Part shown: piece after piece, positions 1 through 8,226 of the stretch
Position numbering within the stretch: position 1 is the first letter of the stretch
Layout of the letters: each line of letters opens with the position of its first letter
Assembly (NCBI GenBank): GCA_027062365.1
Contig: JAMOTK010000065.1
Location: 1 to 64,000 of the forward strand
Direction of reading: 5' to 3'
DNA length: 64,000 nt
From: Sulfurovum sp.
GTDB taxonomy: Bacteria > Campylobacterota > Campylobacteria > Campylobacterales > Sulfurovaceae
Translations under genes and position numbers: made by a program
The notes under the pieces: model-generated
What the model was told of the DNA's origin: nothing
Seen by the model: the letters and a program-made list of their open reading frames with translations, nothing else
Database searches by the model: none

Positions 1-57
1 CACTCAATAACACTCTCTCAAACCACTTGTTTGATGTCTCTGTGTTGTTGGACGCGT

Positions 58-86
58 ATTATAGCACCAAAACCTTCTCTTGTCAA
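58..86 (-). promoter_or_regulatory. Strong leftward sigma-70 promoter (rRNA-like)
   Basis: On the minus strand the -35 is TTGACA (81-86) and the -10 is TATAAT (58-63), separated by exactly 17 bases. Both are perfect consensus, and the TGC before the -10 also gives an extended -10. Upstream of the -35 is an A/T-tract stretch like an UP element. After the -10 comes a GC-rich ACGCGTCC discriminator, typical of stringently controlled rRNA and tRNA promoters. The transcript runs off the left edge, and its leader contains a small hairpin (TCAAAC/GTTTGA, 18-34). The gene served is outside the window; an rRNA operon is an inference. Confidence 0.85.
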
Positions 87-288
87 GGGTTTTACAAAAG
101 AAATTGAAAATTTCTTTGTTTTCTTTTTATTTCTCCCTATCTTTGACATTATCTATTTTTTTACTTACATTATATAAAGGATTAATTTATGAATTTAAAA
201 ATATATCTTTATAACTATACCTTTTTTATGAGGTAATGGGGCATATTACACAGTTCTCTGTACTTTATAGGGATAGTACTTAATATTT

Positions 289-317
289 TTTATTTTTGGG
301 CTATGGTGTTGTATAAT
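289..317 (+). promoter_or_regulatory. Probable promoter of the small lipoprotein
   Basis: A perfect TATAAT (312-317) lies 35 bases before the lipoprotein start, with a weak TTTATT at -35 spacing (17 bases) in a T-rich stretch. Weak -35 elements with T-rich upstream DNA are usual for Campylobacterota sigma-70 promoters. No terminator is visible between this point and the gene. Confidence 0.5.
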
Positions 318-351
318 CTTTTTATACTTATTCTTTATTTAAGGGCATATT

Positions 352-528
352 ATGCATTTACTCTATTTATTATCATTCTCTTTCCTTGTTATTTCAGGGT
401 GTTCTTCTCCTACAGTGGAATACTCAAAAGATATAAATACTCAAAATAAGATACACTCGAATCAGTCCTTAGCAACCCATGCTCAAAAAGAATATGAAGC
501 ATTACAAGAAACCCGTAAAAAGGAGTAA
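352..528 (+). CDS. Small lipoprotein (58 aa)
   Basis: This frame is below the cut-off of the ORF track. It begins MHLLYLLSFSFLVISGC, a short hydrophobic signal peptide ending in the lipobox VISGC with the lipidated cysteine at residue 17. The remaining 41 residues are polar (many N, Q, K, E) and end in a charged helix-like tail. It has its own TATAAT upstream and a purine stretch AAGGGC before the ATG. The mature part is probably anchored in the outer or inner membrane facing the periplasm. I do not recognise a family. Campylobacterota carry many such short lipoproteins of unknown role. The Bax-inhibitor-1 gene follows 72 bases later and could be cotranscribed. Confidence 0.7.
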   Translation: MHLLYLLSFSFLVISGCSSPTVEYSKDINTQNKIHSNQSLATHAQKEYEALQETRKKE

Positions 529-600
529 CCCTTTCTATTAACCTTAGATTAATCTGTGTATACTATACTCTAAGCATATATTAACTACAGAAGGAATATT

Positions 601-1287
601 ATGGCTTTATATGATAGAGACTATACATCAACACAAACAGAACATGTTCAAGAGGGTGCTTCAGTTGCATTTATGAAACAAACCTACCAACTCATGGGTG
701 CAAGTATGATTGCAGCAGCAGCTGGGGCTTTTGTTACTATGCCTTACGCTGAAACAGTGCAACAATATAAATGGTTTATATTTGGTGCAGAAATGTTAAT
801 ACTCTTTTTTGGTCTAAGTATGTCAAGAGGTAAACCTGGTCTTAATCTAGCAATGCTTTTCTTATTTACATTTTTAACAGGTGTATCACTGGTACCTTTA
901 TTGGCTTCATTTATTGGTATGGGCAATGGTGCAATGATTGGTAATGCATTTTTAATGACATCTGTACTTTTTGGGGCATTAAGTATGTTTGCTATTAATA
1001 GTAAAACAGACTTTTCAAGCTGGGGTAAGCCACTTTTTATTACCTTGATTGTAGTAATTATAGCTTCGTTAATCAATATTTTTATATTACAAAGCCCATT
1101 CATGCATGTGATAATTACAGCAGGGATTCTTTTATTATTCTCAATAATGACTATTTATGATACACAAAATATTGCCAATGGTGCGTATGATTCTCCCGTA
1201 GATGCTGCAGTATCACTCTACCTTGATTTCTTGAATATGTTTACAGCATTACTTCAACTTCTTGGTATTTTTGGTGGTGATGACTAA
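601..1287 (+). CDS. Bax inhibitor-1/YccA family membrane protein
   Basis: A 228-residue protein of the BI-1 (UPF0005, YccA/YbhL) family. A short polar N-terminus is followed by about seven hydrophobic segments from residue 25 to the end. Family landmarks are the penultimate loop with IYDTQNIANGAYD and the last helix ending LGIFGGDD; the acidic C-terminus is typical. Known members act as pH-gated calcium-leak channels or modulate membrane proteases such as FtsH; the exact role here is unknown. AAGGAA precedes the ATG at good spacing. The gene converges on the BioC-like gene, and an inverted repeat between them may stop both. Confidence 0.88.
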   Translation: MALYDRDYTSTQTEHVQEGASVAFMKQTYQLMGASMIAAAAGAFVTMPYAETVQQYKWFIFGAEMLILFFGLSMSRGKPGLNLAMLFLFTFLTGVSLVPLLASFIGMGNGAMIGNAFLMTSVLFGALSMFAINSKTDFSSWGKPLFITLIVVIIASLINIFILQSPFMHVIITAGILLLFSIMTIYDTQNIANGAYDSPVDAAVSLYLDFLNMFTALLQLLGIFGGDD

Positions 1288-1292
1288 TACTT

Positions 1293-1318
1293 AGCAAAGA
1301 AGTATTTACTTCTTTGCT
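1293..1318. terminator. Inverted repeat between convergent genes, possible bidirectional terminator
   Basis: AGCAAAGAAG (1293-1302) pairs perfectly with CTTCTTTGCT (1309-1318) around a six-base loop. The stop codon of the leftward gene (1306-1308) lies in the loop. Neither strand has a strong T-run after the stem, so termination is plausible but not proved. Confidence 0.45.
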
Positions 1319-2034
1319 TCTACAAATAGTACTTCAAACTCAAGATAATGAAGAGGATACCTTTTCATTAAATCTTTTGTTTGGGTATACGTTAACTTTC
1401 GTTCTCCACTACTTACCCCACTTTGCTTAATATATTTAAACATATCTCGTGTACTCTTAAATGCTAGATGATACTGACGAACCTCAAATACTACCTCGGT
1501 ATAATATTCTTGTATTATCTCTTGTAAGGTCTTTGTATCATAAATAGGCGACACGATACCTGCTACATCATGTAGGGTTTTAAATGTCCCTGAAGTAAAA
1601 ATACTAGCATACAATAAAGGAGAAAGTAAACTAAGTCTATCCATTGTTATGTTTAAAGCTGTACTCCATTGTAAGGAAGAAGAAGAGACAAGTAAATCAA
1701 CCTGATGTGTAGGAAGCAAGTCAAAAAAACTTTTATCATTAAAATTGGCACATATTTTGTGTACAGTATCAGCAGTAGGATGAATATCTAACATTCTTTG
1801 GCTAGAGTCTAATACAAAAAAGTTATCTACTTTTATATCTTGATTCAGACAATTTTTATACACACTTCCACTACCACAGCCTATATCAATAACAGTTTTA
1901 TAATAATCACAAGGCAATTTATGAACTAAAGTTTTGGCTACTTTGGATTGGATAACATTATAATCATCATATTGATGTGCAAAACGTGTAAATTCTTTAA
2001 CAACCTTGGAGATACACTTTACTTCTTTGTTCAT
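1306..2034 (-). CDS. bioC: BioC-like SAM methyltransferase (malonyl-ACP O-methyltransferase)
   Basis: A 242-residue class I SAM methyltransferase. Motif I is DIGCGSG at about residues 50-56. The N-terminus (FTRFAHQYDDYNVIQSKVA) has the shape of BioC proteins, which begin F-x-R-A-x-x-Y-D. The motif LLVSSSSLQW near residue 113-122 matches the BioC hallmark S-N-L-A-L-Q-W, though with S-S-S for S-N-L/A. BioC methylates malonyl-ACP to start pimeloyl (biotin) synthesis. No other biotin gene is nearby, so the assignment rests on motifs alone; a different small-molecule methyltransferase is possible. AAAGGAAG precedes the ATG. Its promoter appears to overlap that of secG. Confidence 0.6.
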   Translation of the reverse strand: MNKEVKCISKVVKEFTRFAHQYDDYNVIQSKVAKTLVHKLPCDYYKTVIDIGCGSGSVYKNCLNQDIKVDNFFVLDSSQRMLDIHPTADTVHKICANFNDKSFFDLLPTHQVDLLVSSSSLQWSTALNITMDRLSLLSPLLYASIFTSGTFKTLHDVAGIVSPIYDTKTLQEIIQEYYTEVVFEVRQYHLAFKSTRDMFKYIKQSGVSSGERKLTYTQTKDLMKRYPLHYLEFEVLFVEAKK

Positions 2035-2073
2035 TGATTCTACTTCCTTTCATCACTGTTTCAAACTTTTTTA

Positions 2074-2096
2074 GGTATAATCGCCCAAATTATACC
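2074..2096. promoter_or_regulatory. Symmetric divergent promoter between bioC and secG
   Basis: GGTATAAT (2074-2081) and ATTATACC (2089-2096) form a perfect 8-base inverted repeat. Read rightward, TATAAT at 2076-2081 fits a -10 for secG-frr-pyrE. Read leftward, TATAAT at 2089-2094 fits a -10 for bioC. Neither has a clear -35. The two predicted start sites nearly coincide, so the promoters may exclude each other. Confidence 0.55.
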
Positions 2097-2115
2097 CAAA
2101 TATTCGGAGGCATAG

Positions 2116-2457
2116 ATGACATCAACATTTTTAATCGTACAAATTGCACTTTCTATCGCAATCACAATTTCAGTACTTTTACAAAAAAGTTCAAGTATTG
2201 GTCTTGGCGCATACAGTGGAAGCAATGAATCTGTATTTGGAGCAAAAGGGCCTACAGGCTTTCTTGCAAAAGCTACATTTACACTTGCATTTGCATTTGT
2301 TGTAAACACATTAGTACTTGGATACTTATACACATCCTCAAATAGTGCATCTGTTACAGATACTTTAGTACCTGCAAACAATATAGCCGTACCTGCTGTA
2401 CCAGTGACAAAGCAAGAGACAACACCTGTAGCACCTGCTGCACCAACAACTAAATAG
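2116..2457 (+). CDS. secG: Preprotein translocase subunit SecG
   Basis: A 113-residue inner-membrane protein with two transmembrane helices (about residues 3-22 and 55-76). The conserved cytoplasmic loop between them contains [15 protein letters not shown] and a following [13 protein letters not shown]. SecG assists SecYE during Sec export. The tail after residue 90 is rich in A, P, T and V, as in other Campylobacterota SecG proteins. GGAGG lies five bases before the ATG. It is first in a tight operon with frr (23-base gap) and pyrE (2-base gap). Confidence 0.93.
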   Translation: MTSTFLIVQIALSIAITISVLLQKSSSIGLGAYSGSNESVFGAKGPTGFLAKATFTLAFAFVVNTLVLGYLYTSSNSASVTDTLVPANNIAVPAVPVTKQETTPVAPAAPTTK

Positions 2458-2480
2458 TATTAATAAAAAAGGGGAAGAGA

Positions 2481-3038
2481 ATGGTAACTGAAATTCTTGA
2501 ACAAACCACAACAAGTATGAGCAAAAGTATCGATGCCCTTAAAAGGGACTTTTCTAGTCTAAGAACGGGAAAAGTGACTACGGGTATTGTAGACAATATT
2601 AAAGTAGATTATTACGGTACGCTTACAGCATTAACACAAGTTGGAAATGTCATTACTACAGATGCTACAACTATTAGTATCACTCCATGGGAAAAGACGC
2701 TTCTTCCTGTGATAGAAAAAGCAATACAAGAAGCAAACATTGGTGTAAATCCTAACAATGATGGTGATTTTATCAAATTATTTTTTCCACCTATGACTTC
2801 TGATCAACGTAAAGAGATTGTCAAACAAGCAAAAGGTATGGTAGAACATGCAAAAGTTTCTATTAGAAATGTAAGAAAAGAAGCCAATGACAAAATTAAG
2901 AAACTTGAAAAAGATAAAGAAGTAAGTGAAGACGAATCTAAAAAAGCTCAAGATAATATCCAAAAAACTACAGATGAGTTTGTTGCAAAAGTGGATGAAA
3001 CTTTTAAGACTAAAGAAGCTGACATCCTTAAGGTATAA
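2481..3038 (+). CDS. frr: Ribosome recycling factor
   Basis: A 185-residue protein, the normal length for RRF. It shows the family signatures [21 protein letters not shown] near the N-terminus and [23 protein letters not shown] in the long helical domain. With EF-G it splits the post-termination ribosome. GGGGAAGAG precedes the start. It is the middle gene of secG-frr-pyrE. Confidence 0.96.
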   Translation: MVTEILEQTTTSMSKSIDALKRDFSSLRTGKVTTGIVDNIKVDYYGTLTALTQVGNVITTDATTISITPWEKTLLPVIEKAIQEANIGVNPNNDGDFIKLFFPPMTSDQRKEIVKQAKGMVEHAKVSIRNVRKEANDKIKKLEKDKEVSEDESKKAQDNIQKTTDEFVAKVDETFKTKEADILKV

Positions 3039-3040
3039 GT

Positions 3041-3649
3041 ATGAATATCGAACAAGTGTATAAAGATGCAAATGCCCTTTTAGATGGTCACTTTTTACTC
3101 GCAAGTGGTAACCACTCTAGCAGGTACCTACAAAGTGCTAAAGTACTTGAATACCCTAAAAAAGCTTCATTACTTACCGATGCTCTTGCCGATATGATTA
3201 AAGAGGCAGGAATAGAAGTAGATACTATCTGTTCTCCTGCTATTGGTGGTATATTGGCAGGATATGAACTGGCTCGTTCTTTGGATGTACGTTCTATCTT
3301 TGTTGAAAAAAAAGAGGGTGGAATGGAATTACGTCGTGGATTTAGTATTGCCCAAGGTGAAAAAATTATTATTTGTGAAGATATTATTACCACAGGTGGT
3401 TCTGCTCTAAAAGCGTCTAAAGCTATAGAAGCCCTAGGTGGCGAAGTCGTTGCCTTTGCTTCACTTGCAAATAGAGGTTTTTGTAAACGTGTTAAAGGGA
3501 ATGATATTTCAAAAGAAGCATGTGCTTTGCCTGAGGGGATACCACTCTTTGCACTAGATGATTTTACGTTTGAAATGTATGCTCCAAAAGACTGTCCACT
3601 TTGTAAAGAAGGTAACTCTCAAGCCATCAAACCAGGTAGTAACTCTTAG
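3041..3649 (+). CDS. pyrE: Orotate phosphoribosyltransferase
   Basis: A 202-residue type I phosphoribosyltransferase that makes OMP from orotate and PRPP in pyrimidine synthesis. The PRPP-binding motif [17 protein letters not shown] is at about residues 107-123, and the SGNHSSRY region near residue 23-30 is the usual PyrE N-terminal loop. The C-terminus carries a CPLC pair, seen in the longer PyrE proteins of Campylobacterota. It starts two bases after frr stops, so the genes are probably translationally linked. Confidence 0.94.
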   Translation: MNIEQVYKDANALLDGHFLLASGNHSSRYLQSAKVLEYPKKASLLTDALADMIKEAGIEVDTICSPAIGGILAGYELARSLDVRSIFVEKKEGGMELRRGFSIAQGEKIIICEDIITTGGSALKASKAIEALGGEVVAFASLANRGFCKRVKGNDISKEACALPEGIPLFALDDFTFEMYAPKDCPLCKEGNSQAIKPGSNS

Positions 3650-3653
3650 CCTT

Positions 3654-3682
3654 TATAAGTACCCTATTTACAGGTACTTATA
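3654..3682. terminator. Perfect 10-bp inverted repeat at a convergent gene end
   Basis: TATAAGTACC (3654-3663) pairs with GGTACTTATA (3673-3682) around a nine-base loop. It lies between pyrE and the convergent HerA-like gene and includes the stop codon of the latter (3678-3680). There is no T-run, so an intrinsic terminator or a 3'-end processing hairpin are both possible. Confidence 0.45.
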
Positions 3683-6011
3683 CCACTCTCCAAACAATAG
3701 CACAAATATCTACATCAATATCTGTTTTTCTAGCTCTTAGTGAAACTTCTTCTATTGTACAATTTTCTATTTTAAATTTTTCATTTAATAGATCTACTTT
3801 ATCTTCTAGTTCATACTCTAGGGTCTCTATCGCTTCATTGATAGTATCCATACGCTTTTGGGCGTGGCTCATATCTCTACGCTCTTTGAGTACGTTACTT
3901 CCTTTTTTTATAGCCCTCCCTATCTTTGTCGGACTTTTACCTCCAAATAATGCACCCAATATAGAGATACCTGCTTCTATCATCGAATCATCAGCATCTC
4001 CTTCTTCTTTTTCTACACGTTCTTTGGCTCGGGCGAGTCTCGTTAAGAGTACTTTTTCTTTTTTGCTATAACGTTCTTGTAGTTTGATAATCTCTTCTTC
4101 TTTTTTTTGAGCCAATACATCTTGTACTCTCACTCTAAAATCGCCTTCACTCTCTTCTACTTTTGATTCTAATTTAGGTGATTTACACTTAAATAAAGTC
4201 AGTGTTTCATTACGATACATATACTCTTTTAGCTCTTTTGTTGTACGTTTTAAAGCTTTATCTTCTGCGATTATTTGTGCCAAAGGATAAAATGTTGCCT
4301 TACTTGGTCTACTCTGTGGAAATTTTGGGAAATGCAACACCTCTTCTACCCTATCATCCCAGTTGATACTATTTGCTTTTTCTTCTACGGTGATATACTG
4401 TTCAAAATCACGTTGTTCATCTATCCCTCTACGTTGGTTATAAAAATGTAAAGTGACTTTAGCCCCAATGTTCGGTGCATATTCACACTCTTCACGATTA
4501 CATGGCTCAAAATATTGTGCGATAGAGCTATCAATACTTTGATAGCTTTGTAAATCATTTTTATTTTTTTCTATTTCTCTTACACTTTTTACTTCAATAT
4601 TTTGTGACTCTTTCTGTTTTTGCATCAATGAAGCTATCTCACTACGTCCGAGAGGTCCTTTTAGGTAGGAGAGTACCCATCGTGTTGAAAAGAGTTTAAT
4701 ATCATCTAAATGGACACTTTTTAAAAAGAATGTTCGTTTAGCTAGATTAGATAAAAGACTTTGTATCTCTTTTTTACTATAACTTCCGTTGATTTTACCC
4801 TCTAGTCCATCTATAACTCTATTGATGTCCTGAATCGTTTGTAAGCGTCCTATAAACCATGTCCCAATATTGGAAAGTCCTTTGTAATCAAGGTCAACTG
4901 GATTTTGTGTACTCAATACGATACCAACACCAAATGCTCTGGCTTGTTTGAGTAAGAGTAACATCGGCTCTTTACTTGGTGGATTTTTACTAGGAGGGAA
5001 AAAGCCAAATATTTCATCCATATAAAGGAGTGTTTTTAGTGCTGAAGTACCTGACTGTCTACGCATCCATGCAATATATTTGTTGAGTAACAGTGTGACA
5101 AAAAACATTCGTTCTTCATCGTTAAGATGGGCAATCGAAAAAATAGCTATTTTGGCTTTACCCTTTTCATCATAAAGAAGCTTTTGAATATCTAAACTAT
5201 CCCCTTGTAACCACAAAGAAAAACTTGGACTTGCAAGAAGTGCATTAAATTTTGTTGCCAATTTAAAACGTGCATCACTAGGATAAAAATCTTTTAAAGC
5301 TAAAATACCTATCTTTGTAAAACTAGGTTTTATGATTTTACCAATCAATACTTCTATGCTTAAATCTTCATTGGCTAACCATGCCTTGGTAATAATATGA
5401 GAAAGAAGTAAATATTCTTTAGAGTCTAAACTATCTCCTTTAATACCTGCTAATGAAAGTAAAGAAGTTGCTGTACTTTTAAGGTAAGATGCAAAAGTGT
5501 CACTATCTTGCATCACCTCTTCAGGAGGTACGTCTAATGAGGACATAATATTAATCGCTACCCCTATAGAACTTCCAGGGGTATAGATAGTTTTTTTTAC
5601 ATCATGTAGCCTCTTCACGCGTGACCTATCTTGTCCCCAACTCTCGATACCCTCTTCCCATACCTTAGCTATCTCTTTTGCATAAGGAACAAGAGATTTA
5701 TTTTTAGATTTTGCTTCATCTGCTACCCATGGTTCAAATGATGTAGGGTTAAAGGTAGGGTCTGTGAAACAAAGGTTTCCCATATCTCCTTTAGGGTCAA
5801 TAATAATGGAAGGGATATTATCAATCGCCGCTTCTTCAATAATACCTAGTCCCAATCCTGTTTTACCAGAACCTGTCATTCCGATAATAGCAGCATGGGT
5901 CGTGAAATTTTTATTTTTTAGTAGTGTCAATGCCTCGATAGAAGACATCGTATCTTTATCAATATCTTTTCCTAGATAAAAAAGTCCCAATTTTTCATAT
6001 ATTTCTTGCAT
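3678..6011 (-). CDS. HerA/VirB4-type P-loop ATPase of unknown role
   Basis: A 777-residue ATP-binding protein of the HerA/FtsK superfamily. Walker A is GMTGSGKTG at about residues 44-52. The Walker B-like strand is LLYMDEIFGFFPP near residue 330, followed by a STQNPVDLDYKGLSNIG segment typical of this superfamily. The C-terminal 150-200 residues are strongly charged and probably form coiled coils. No NurA or nuclease partner lies beside it. It is the last gene of the leftward T2SS operon, starting 29 bases after the pseudopilin, with AAGGAC before the ATG. Proteins of this kind occur in many Campylobacterota without an assigned function; DNA or protein translocation is a guess. Confidence 0.75.
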   Translation of the reverse strand: MQEIYEKLGLFYLGKDIDKDTMSSIEALTLLKNKNFTTHAAIIGMTGSGKTGLGLGIIEEAAIDNIPSIIIDPKGDMGNLCFTDPTFNPTSFEPWVADEAKSKNKSLVPYAKEIAKVWEEGIESWGQDRSRVKRLHDVKKTIYTPGSSIGVAINIMSSLDVPPEEVMQDSDTFASYLKSTATSLLSLAGIKGDSLDSKEYLLLSHIITKAWLANEDLSIEVLIGKIIKPSFTKIGILALKDFYPSDARFKLATKFNALLASPSFSLWLQGDSLDIQKLLYDEKGKAKIAIFSIAHLNDEERMFFVTLLLNKYIAWMRRQSGTSALKTLLYMDEIFGFFPPSKNPPSKEPMLLLLKQARAFGVGIVLSTQNPVDLDYKGLSNIGTWFIGRLQTIQDINRVIDGLEGKINGSYSKKEIQSLLSNLAKRTFFLKSVHLDDIKLFSTRWVLSYLKGPLGRSEIASLMQKQKESQNIEVKSVREIEKNKNDLQSYQSIDSSIAQYFEPCNREECEYAPNIGAKVTLHFYNQRRGIDEQRDFEQYITVEEKANSINWDDRVEEVLHFPKFPQSRPSKATFYPLAQIIAEDKALKRTTKELKEYMYRNETLTLFKCKSPKLESKVEESEGDFRVRVQDVLAQKKEEEIIKLQERYSKKEKVLLTRLARAKERVEKEEGDADDSMIEAGISILGALFGGKSPTKIGRAIKKGSNVLKERRDMSHAQKRMDTINEAIETLEYELEDKVDLLNEKFKIENCTIEEVSLRARKTDIDVDICAIVWRVV

Positions 6012-6040
6012 ATTTGTCCTTTAAAATGTGATGTACATTA

Positions 6041-6712
6041 CTAGAGTACCTTAGGCGTTCCCTCTTGGAATGATGTAGGATTATTATTATTTCCCTTTTC
6101 ATTTAGATTAGGTGTTATTGGCTTTTGGTTTTTGGGTGTAGGTTTTTTTGGTTTTGGTTTTGGTTTTTTATTTTTTGGTTTCTTCTTTTTTGGCAGTGGT
6201 TTGCTCACACCTTGAATCAAAAAGGTAATAGGTTCTTTCCCTTGTTGCTTTAAAAAAACCAAAACTTTATCTAGTTTATGATACACATCAAAGAGTTCGA
6301 TATGTTTCATTACAGGATTAATTTCTACTTTATCATCAAAGCGTGTAGGTAAGCGATAGTTATTGCCTTCAATTCTTACTAAAGTATTATCTTTTTTTAA
6401 GACAACCCAACATACTTTAGCCAAAGAAAGAGCATAAAGAGAGTTTCGAGTCCCTTCCATACACAGCCGTGTAAACTCATCTTTTTTTATCGTAATATTA
6501 CCATCTGAATTTAAAATATCAAGATACAGTACTTTGGTAGCTTTGGTTACTTTTTTTGCTTTTTGTAAATGTTTATAAAGATGTGCATTAGAGTCACGCA
6601 TCATAGCTACTGTAGAAAATAGTGCTACGATAACGATACCTAGCAGTGCTATAGAGATGAGGACTTCTATAAGAGTAAAGGCTTTTTGAGTAGAGTTATT
6701 TTGATACTTCAT
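6041..6712 (-). CDS. Prepilin-like protein with Lys/Pro-rich tail (possible GspJ)
   Basis: A 223-residue protein with a type IV prepilin N-terminus: KAFTLIEVLISIALLGIVIV, with cleavage expected before F12 and the conserved Glu at +5. The globular part has two cysteines (near residues 83 and 100). After residue about 170 comes a low-complexity tail of K, P and N (KKKKPKNKKPKPKPKKP), then N/G/P-rich sequence. Position after gspE and general shape suggest a minor pseudopilin, perhaps the GspJ otherwise missing here. The basic tail is unusual for a pseudopilin. Confidence 0.65.
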   Translation of the reverse strand: MKYQNNSTQKAFTLIEVLISIALLGIVIVALFSTVAMMRDSNAHLYKHLQKAKKVTKATKVLYLDILNSDGNITIKKDEFTRLCMEGTRNSLYALSLAKVCWVVLKKDNTLVRIEGNNYRLPTRFDDKVEINPVMKHIELFDVYHKLDKVLVFLKQQGKEPITFLIQGVSKPLPKKKKPKNKKPKPKPKKPTPKNQKPITPNLNEKGNNNNPTSFQEGTPKVL

Positions 6713-6714
6713 AC

Positions 6715-8226
6715 CTACCCATCCATAATCCCAACACGTACAGCTTCTTCATAGCTAGTTTCTCCTGCTATCAACATAGACCGTAGTTTATCAGCAATCG
6801 TTACCATACCACGTTTTTTCATTGCTTCTCGTACTTGATGGTCATTAAACCCATCTTTCATCATCTCTTTAGCATGGTCATTAATGATAAAAAGTTCACC
6901 TATGGCTTGTCGTCCTTTATAGCCTGTAAAATCACACTCTTTACACCCTATGGACTTAAAATAAATATTATTACTAGGTAATCCTACTTCTTCTAGTGTA
7001 GCAGGGGCTAATTTAGTCCCTGCTTTACAATGGACACATAGTTTTCGAGTAAGTCTTTGAGCGAGTACACCCAAGAGTGTTGAAGAGATAAGAAAGTTTT
7101 CAATACCCATATCCATCAAACGACTGAGCGAAGAGGTAGCATCATTGGTATGAAGCGTAGAGAGCAGTAAATGTCCCGTGAGGGCTGAACGTAGTGCAAT
7201 ATCTGCTGTTTCAGAATCTCGAATTTCTCCTACCATGATAATATCGGGATCTTGTCTAAGGATAGAGCGTAACCCTGCTGCAAACGTAAGACCTACTTTT
7301 GCATTGACTTGTATTTGAGAGATATTATCTGCATTATATTCCACAGGGTCTTCTACGGTGATAATATTTTTATCAGGGGTTGCTATATGTTGTAAACACG
7401 CATGAAGTGTTGTAGATTTTCCAGAACCTGTAGGACCAGTGACCAGTATCATACCATGGGCATGATTGAGTAACTTATATAAGTTTTTACTAATATCTTC
7501 TGAAAAGCCTAAAGATTCTAAAGTAGGGATATCTTCACTTTGAGAAAGAATACGCATCACAACTCTCTCTCCATGATACGTAGGTAAAATAGACACCCTT
7601 ACATCAATCGTTTTACCAGAGATACTTAATTGTGTACGTCCATCTTGGGGTACTCTTTTTTCTGAAATATCAAGATTGGAGATAACTTTAATACGGTTAA
7701 TGACTAATGCAATAATACTTTTCTCTAAATCAAGATGCTTTTTTAATGCTCCATCCATACGTAAACGTACTTCTCCTTTACGTTCGTTACTCTCTATATG
7801 AATATCACTCGCACCCTTTTGGATGGCTTGGAAAAAAAGAGAATTAACCAATTTGATAATAGGGGCAGAATCTTCACTAGAAAGTAAATCTTGTGAATTT
7901 CTAATAAACTCTAGTAAATCACCCTCCACTTCTATCAATTCATCTGAAGAAGTTGCCATTTCATCAAAGTCTGAACCTGTTTGAATTTCTAAAAATTTAT
8001 TTTTAAGTCTTTCAAAACTCTCTTCATCTACCAAATTAACAGGATAAGACAAGGAAAGTTTAGAAAGATGATTTAGGGATTCATTGAGTCTCTCTTGTGT
8101 GACAATAGAGGTAGACACACCATTCACTTCTGCAAATAAAAGAGAATGTTTTATCGCTAGTTTATGATTAATATCCTCTTCCCAAAGGGGTTCAAGGTTT
8201 ACATCTTGAAGACGAGGAAAATGCAT
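6715..8226 (-). CDS. gspE: Type II secretion ATPase GspE
   Basis: A 503-residue cytoplasmic motor ATPase. It has an N-terminal MshEN-like domain, Walker A GPTGSGKSTT at about residue 264-273, Walker B-like DIIMVGEIRD, and the TGHLLLSTLHTNDA His box. A zinc-binding set CVHC...CKEC lies near residue 398-435, a hallmark of GspE/PilB. It powers pseudopilus assembly together with GspF, L and M. Its start overlaps the gspD stop by one base, so the two are translationally coupled. Confidence 0.93.
   Translation of the reverse strand: MHFPRLQDVNLEPLWEEDINHKLAIKHSLLFAEVNGVSTSIVTQERLNESLNHLSKLSLSYPVNLVDEESFERLKNKFLEIQTGSDFDEMATSSDELIEVEGDLLEFIRNSQDLLSSEDSAPIIKLVNSLFFQAIQKGASDIHIESNERKGEVRLRMDGALKKHLDLEKSIIALVINRIKVISNLDISEKRVPQDGRTQLSISGKTIDVRVSILPTYHGERVVMRILSQSEDIPTLESLGFSEDISKNLYKLLNHAHGMILVTGPTGSGKSTTLHACLQHIATPDKNIITVEDPVEYNADNISQIQVNAKVGLTFAAGLRSILRQDPDIIMVGEIRDSETADIALRSALTGHLLLSTLHTNDATSSLSRLMDMGIENFLISSTLLGVLAQRLTRKLCVHCKAGTKLAPATLEEVGLPSNNIYFKSIGCKECDFTGYKGRQAIGELFIINDHAKEMMKDGFNDHQVREAMKKRGMVTIADKLRSMLIAGETSYEEAVRVGIMDG

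Larger units (their letters stand above)
1..351. other. Gene-poor AT-rich intergenic stretch
   Basis: No convincing gene lies here. The left 90 bases are the leader and core of the leftward promoter. The middle is A/T-tract sequence with a short inverted repeat GAAATT/AATTTC near 100-114. A 15-codon reading frame (189-236) follows an AAAGGA Shine-Dalgarno-like sequence, but it is too short to claim as a gene. The right end carries the probable promoter of the small lipoprotein. Confidence 0.6.

Noticed and set aside
744-1103. 119-aa ORF on the minus strand
   Set aside because: Lies wholly inside the BI-1 gene on the other strand; no ribosome site and no family resemblance.
1293-1318. Hairpin considered as a small RNA gene
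   Set aside because: It overlaps the stop codon of a convergent gene and has no promoter of its own; better explained as a gene-end element.
2034-2228. 64-aa ORF on the plus strand
   Set aside because: Overlaps the secG promoter and start in another frame; the protein is a low-complexity shadow.
3678-6011. HerA-like ATPase as an anti-phage defence gene
   Set aside because: No NurA, SIR2, DUF4297 or other effector partner beside it; it lies in a secretion operon.
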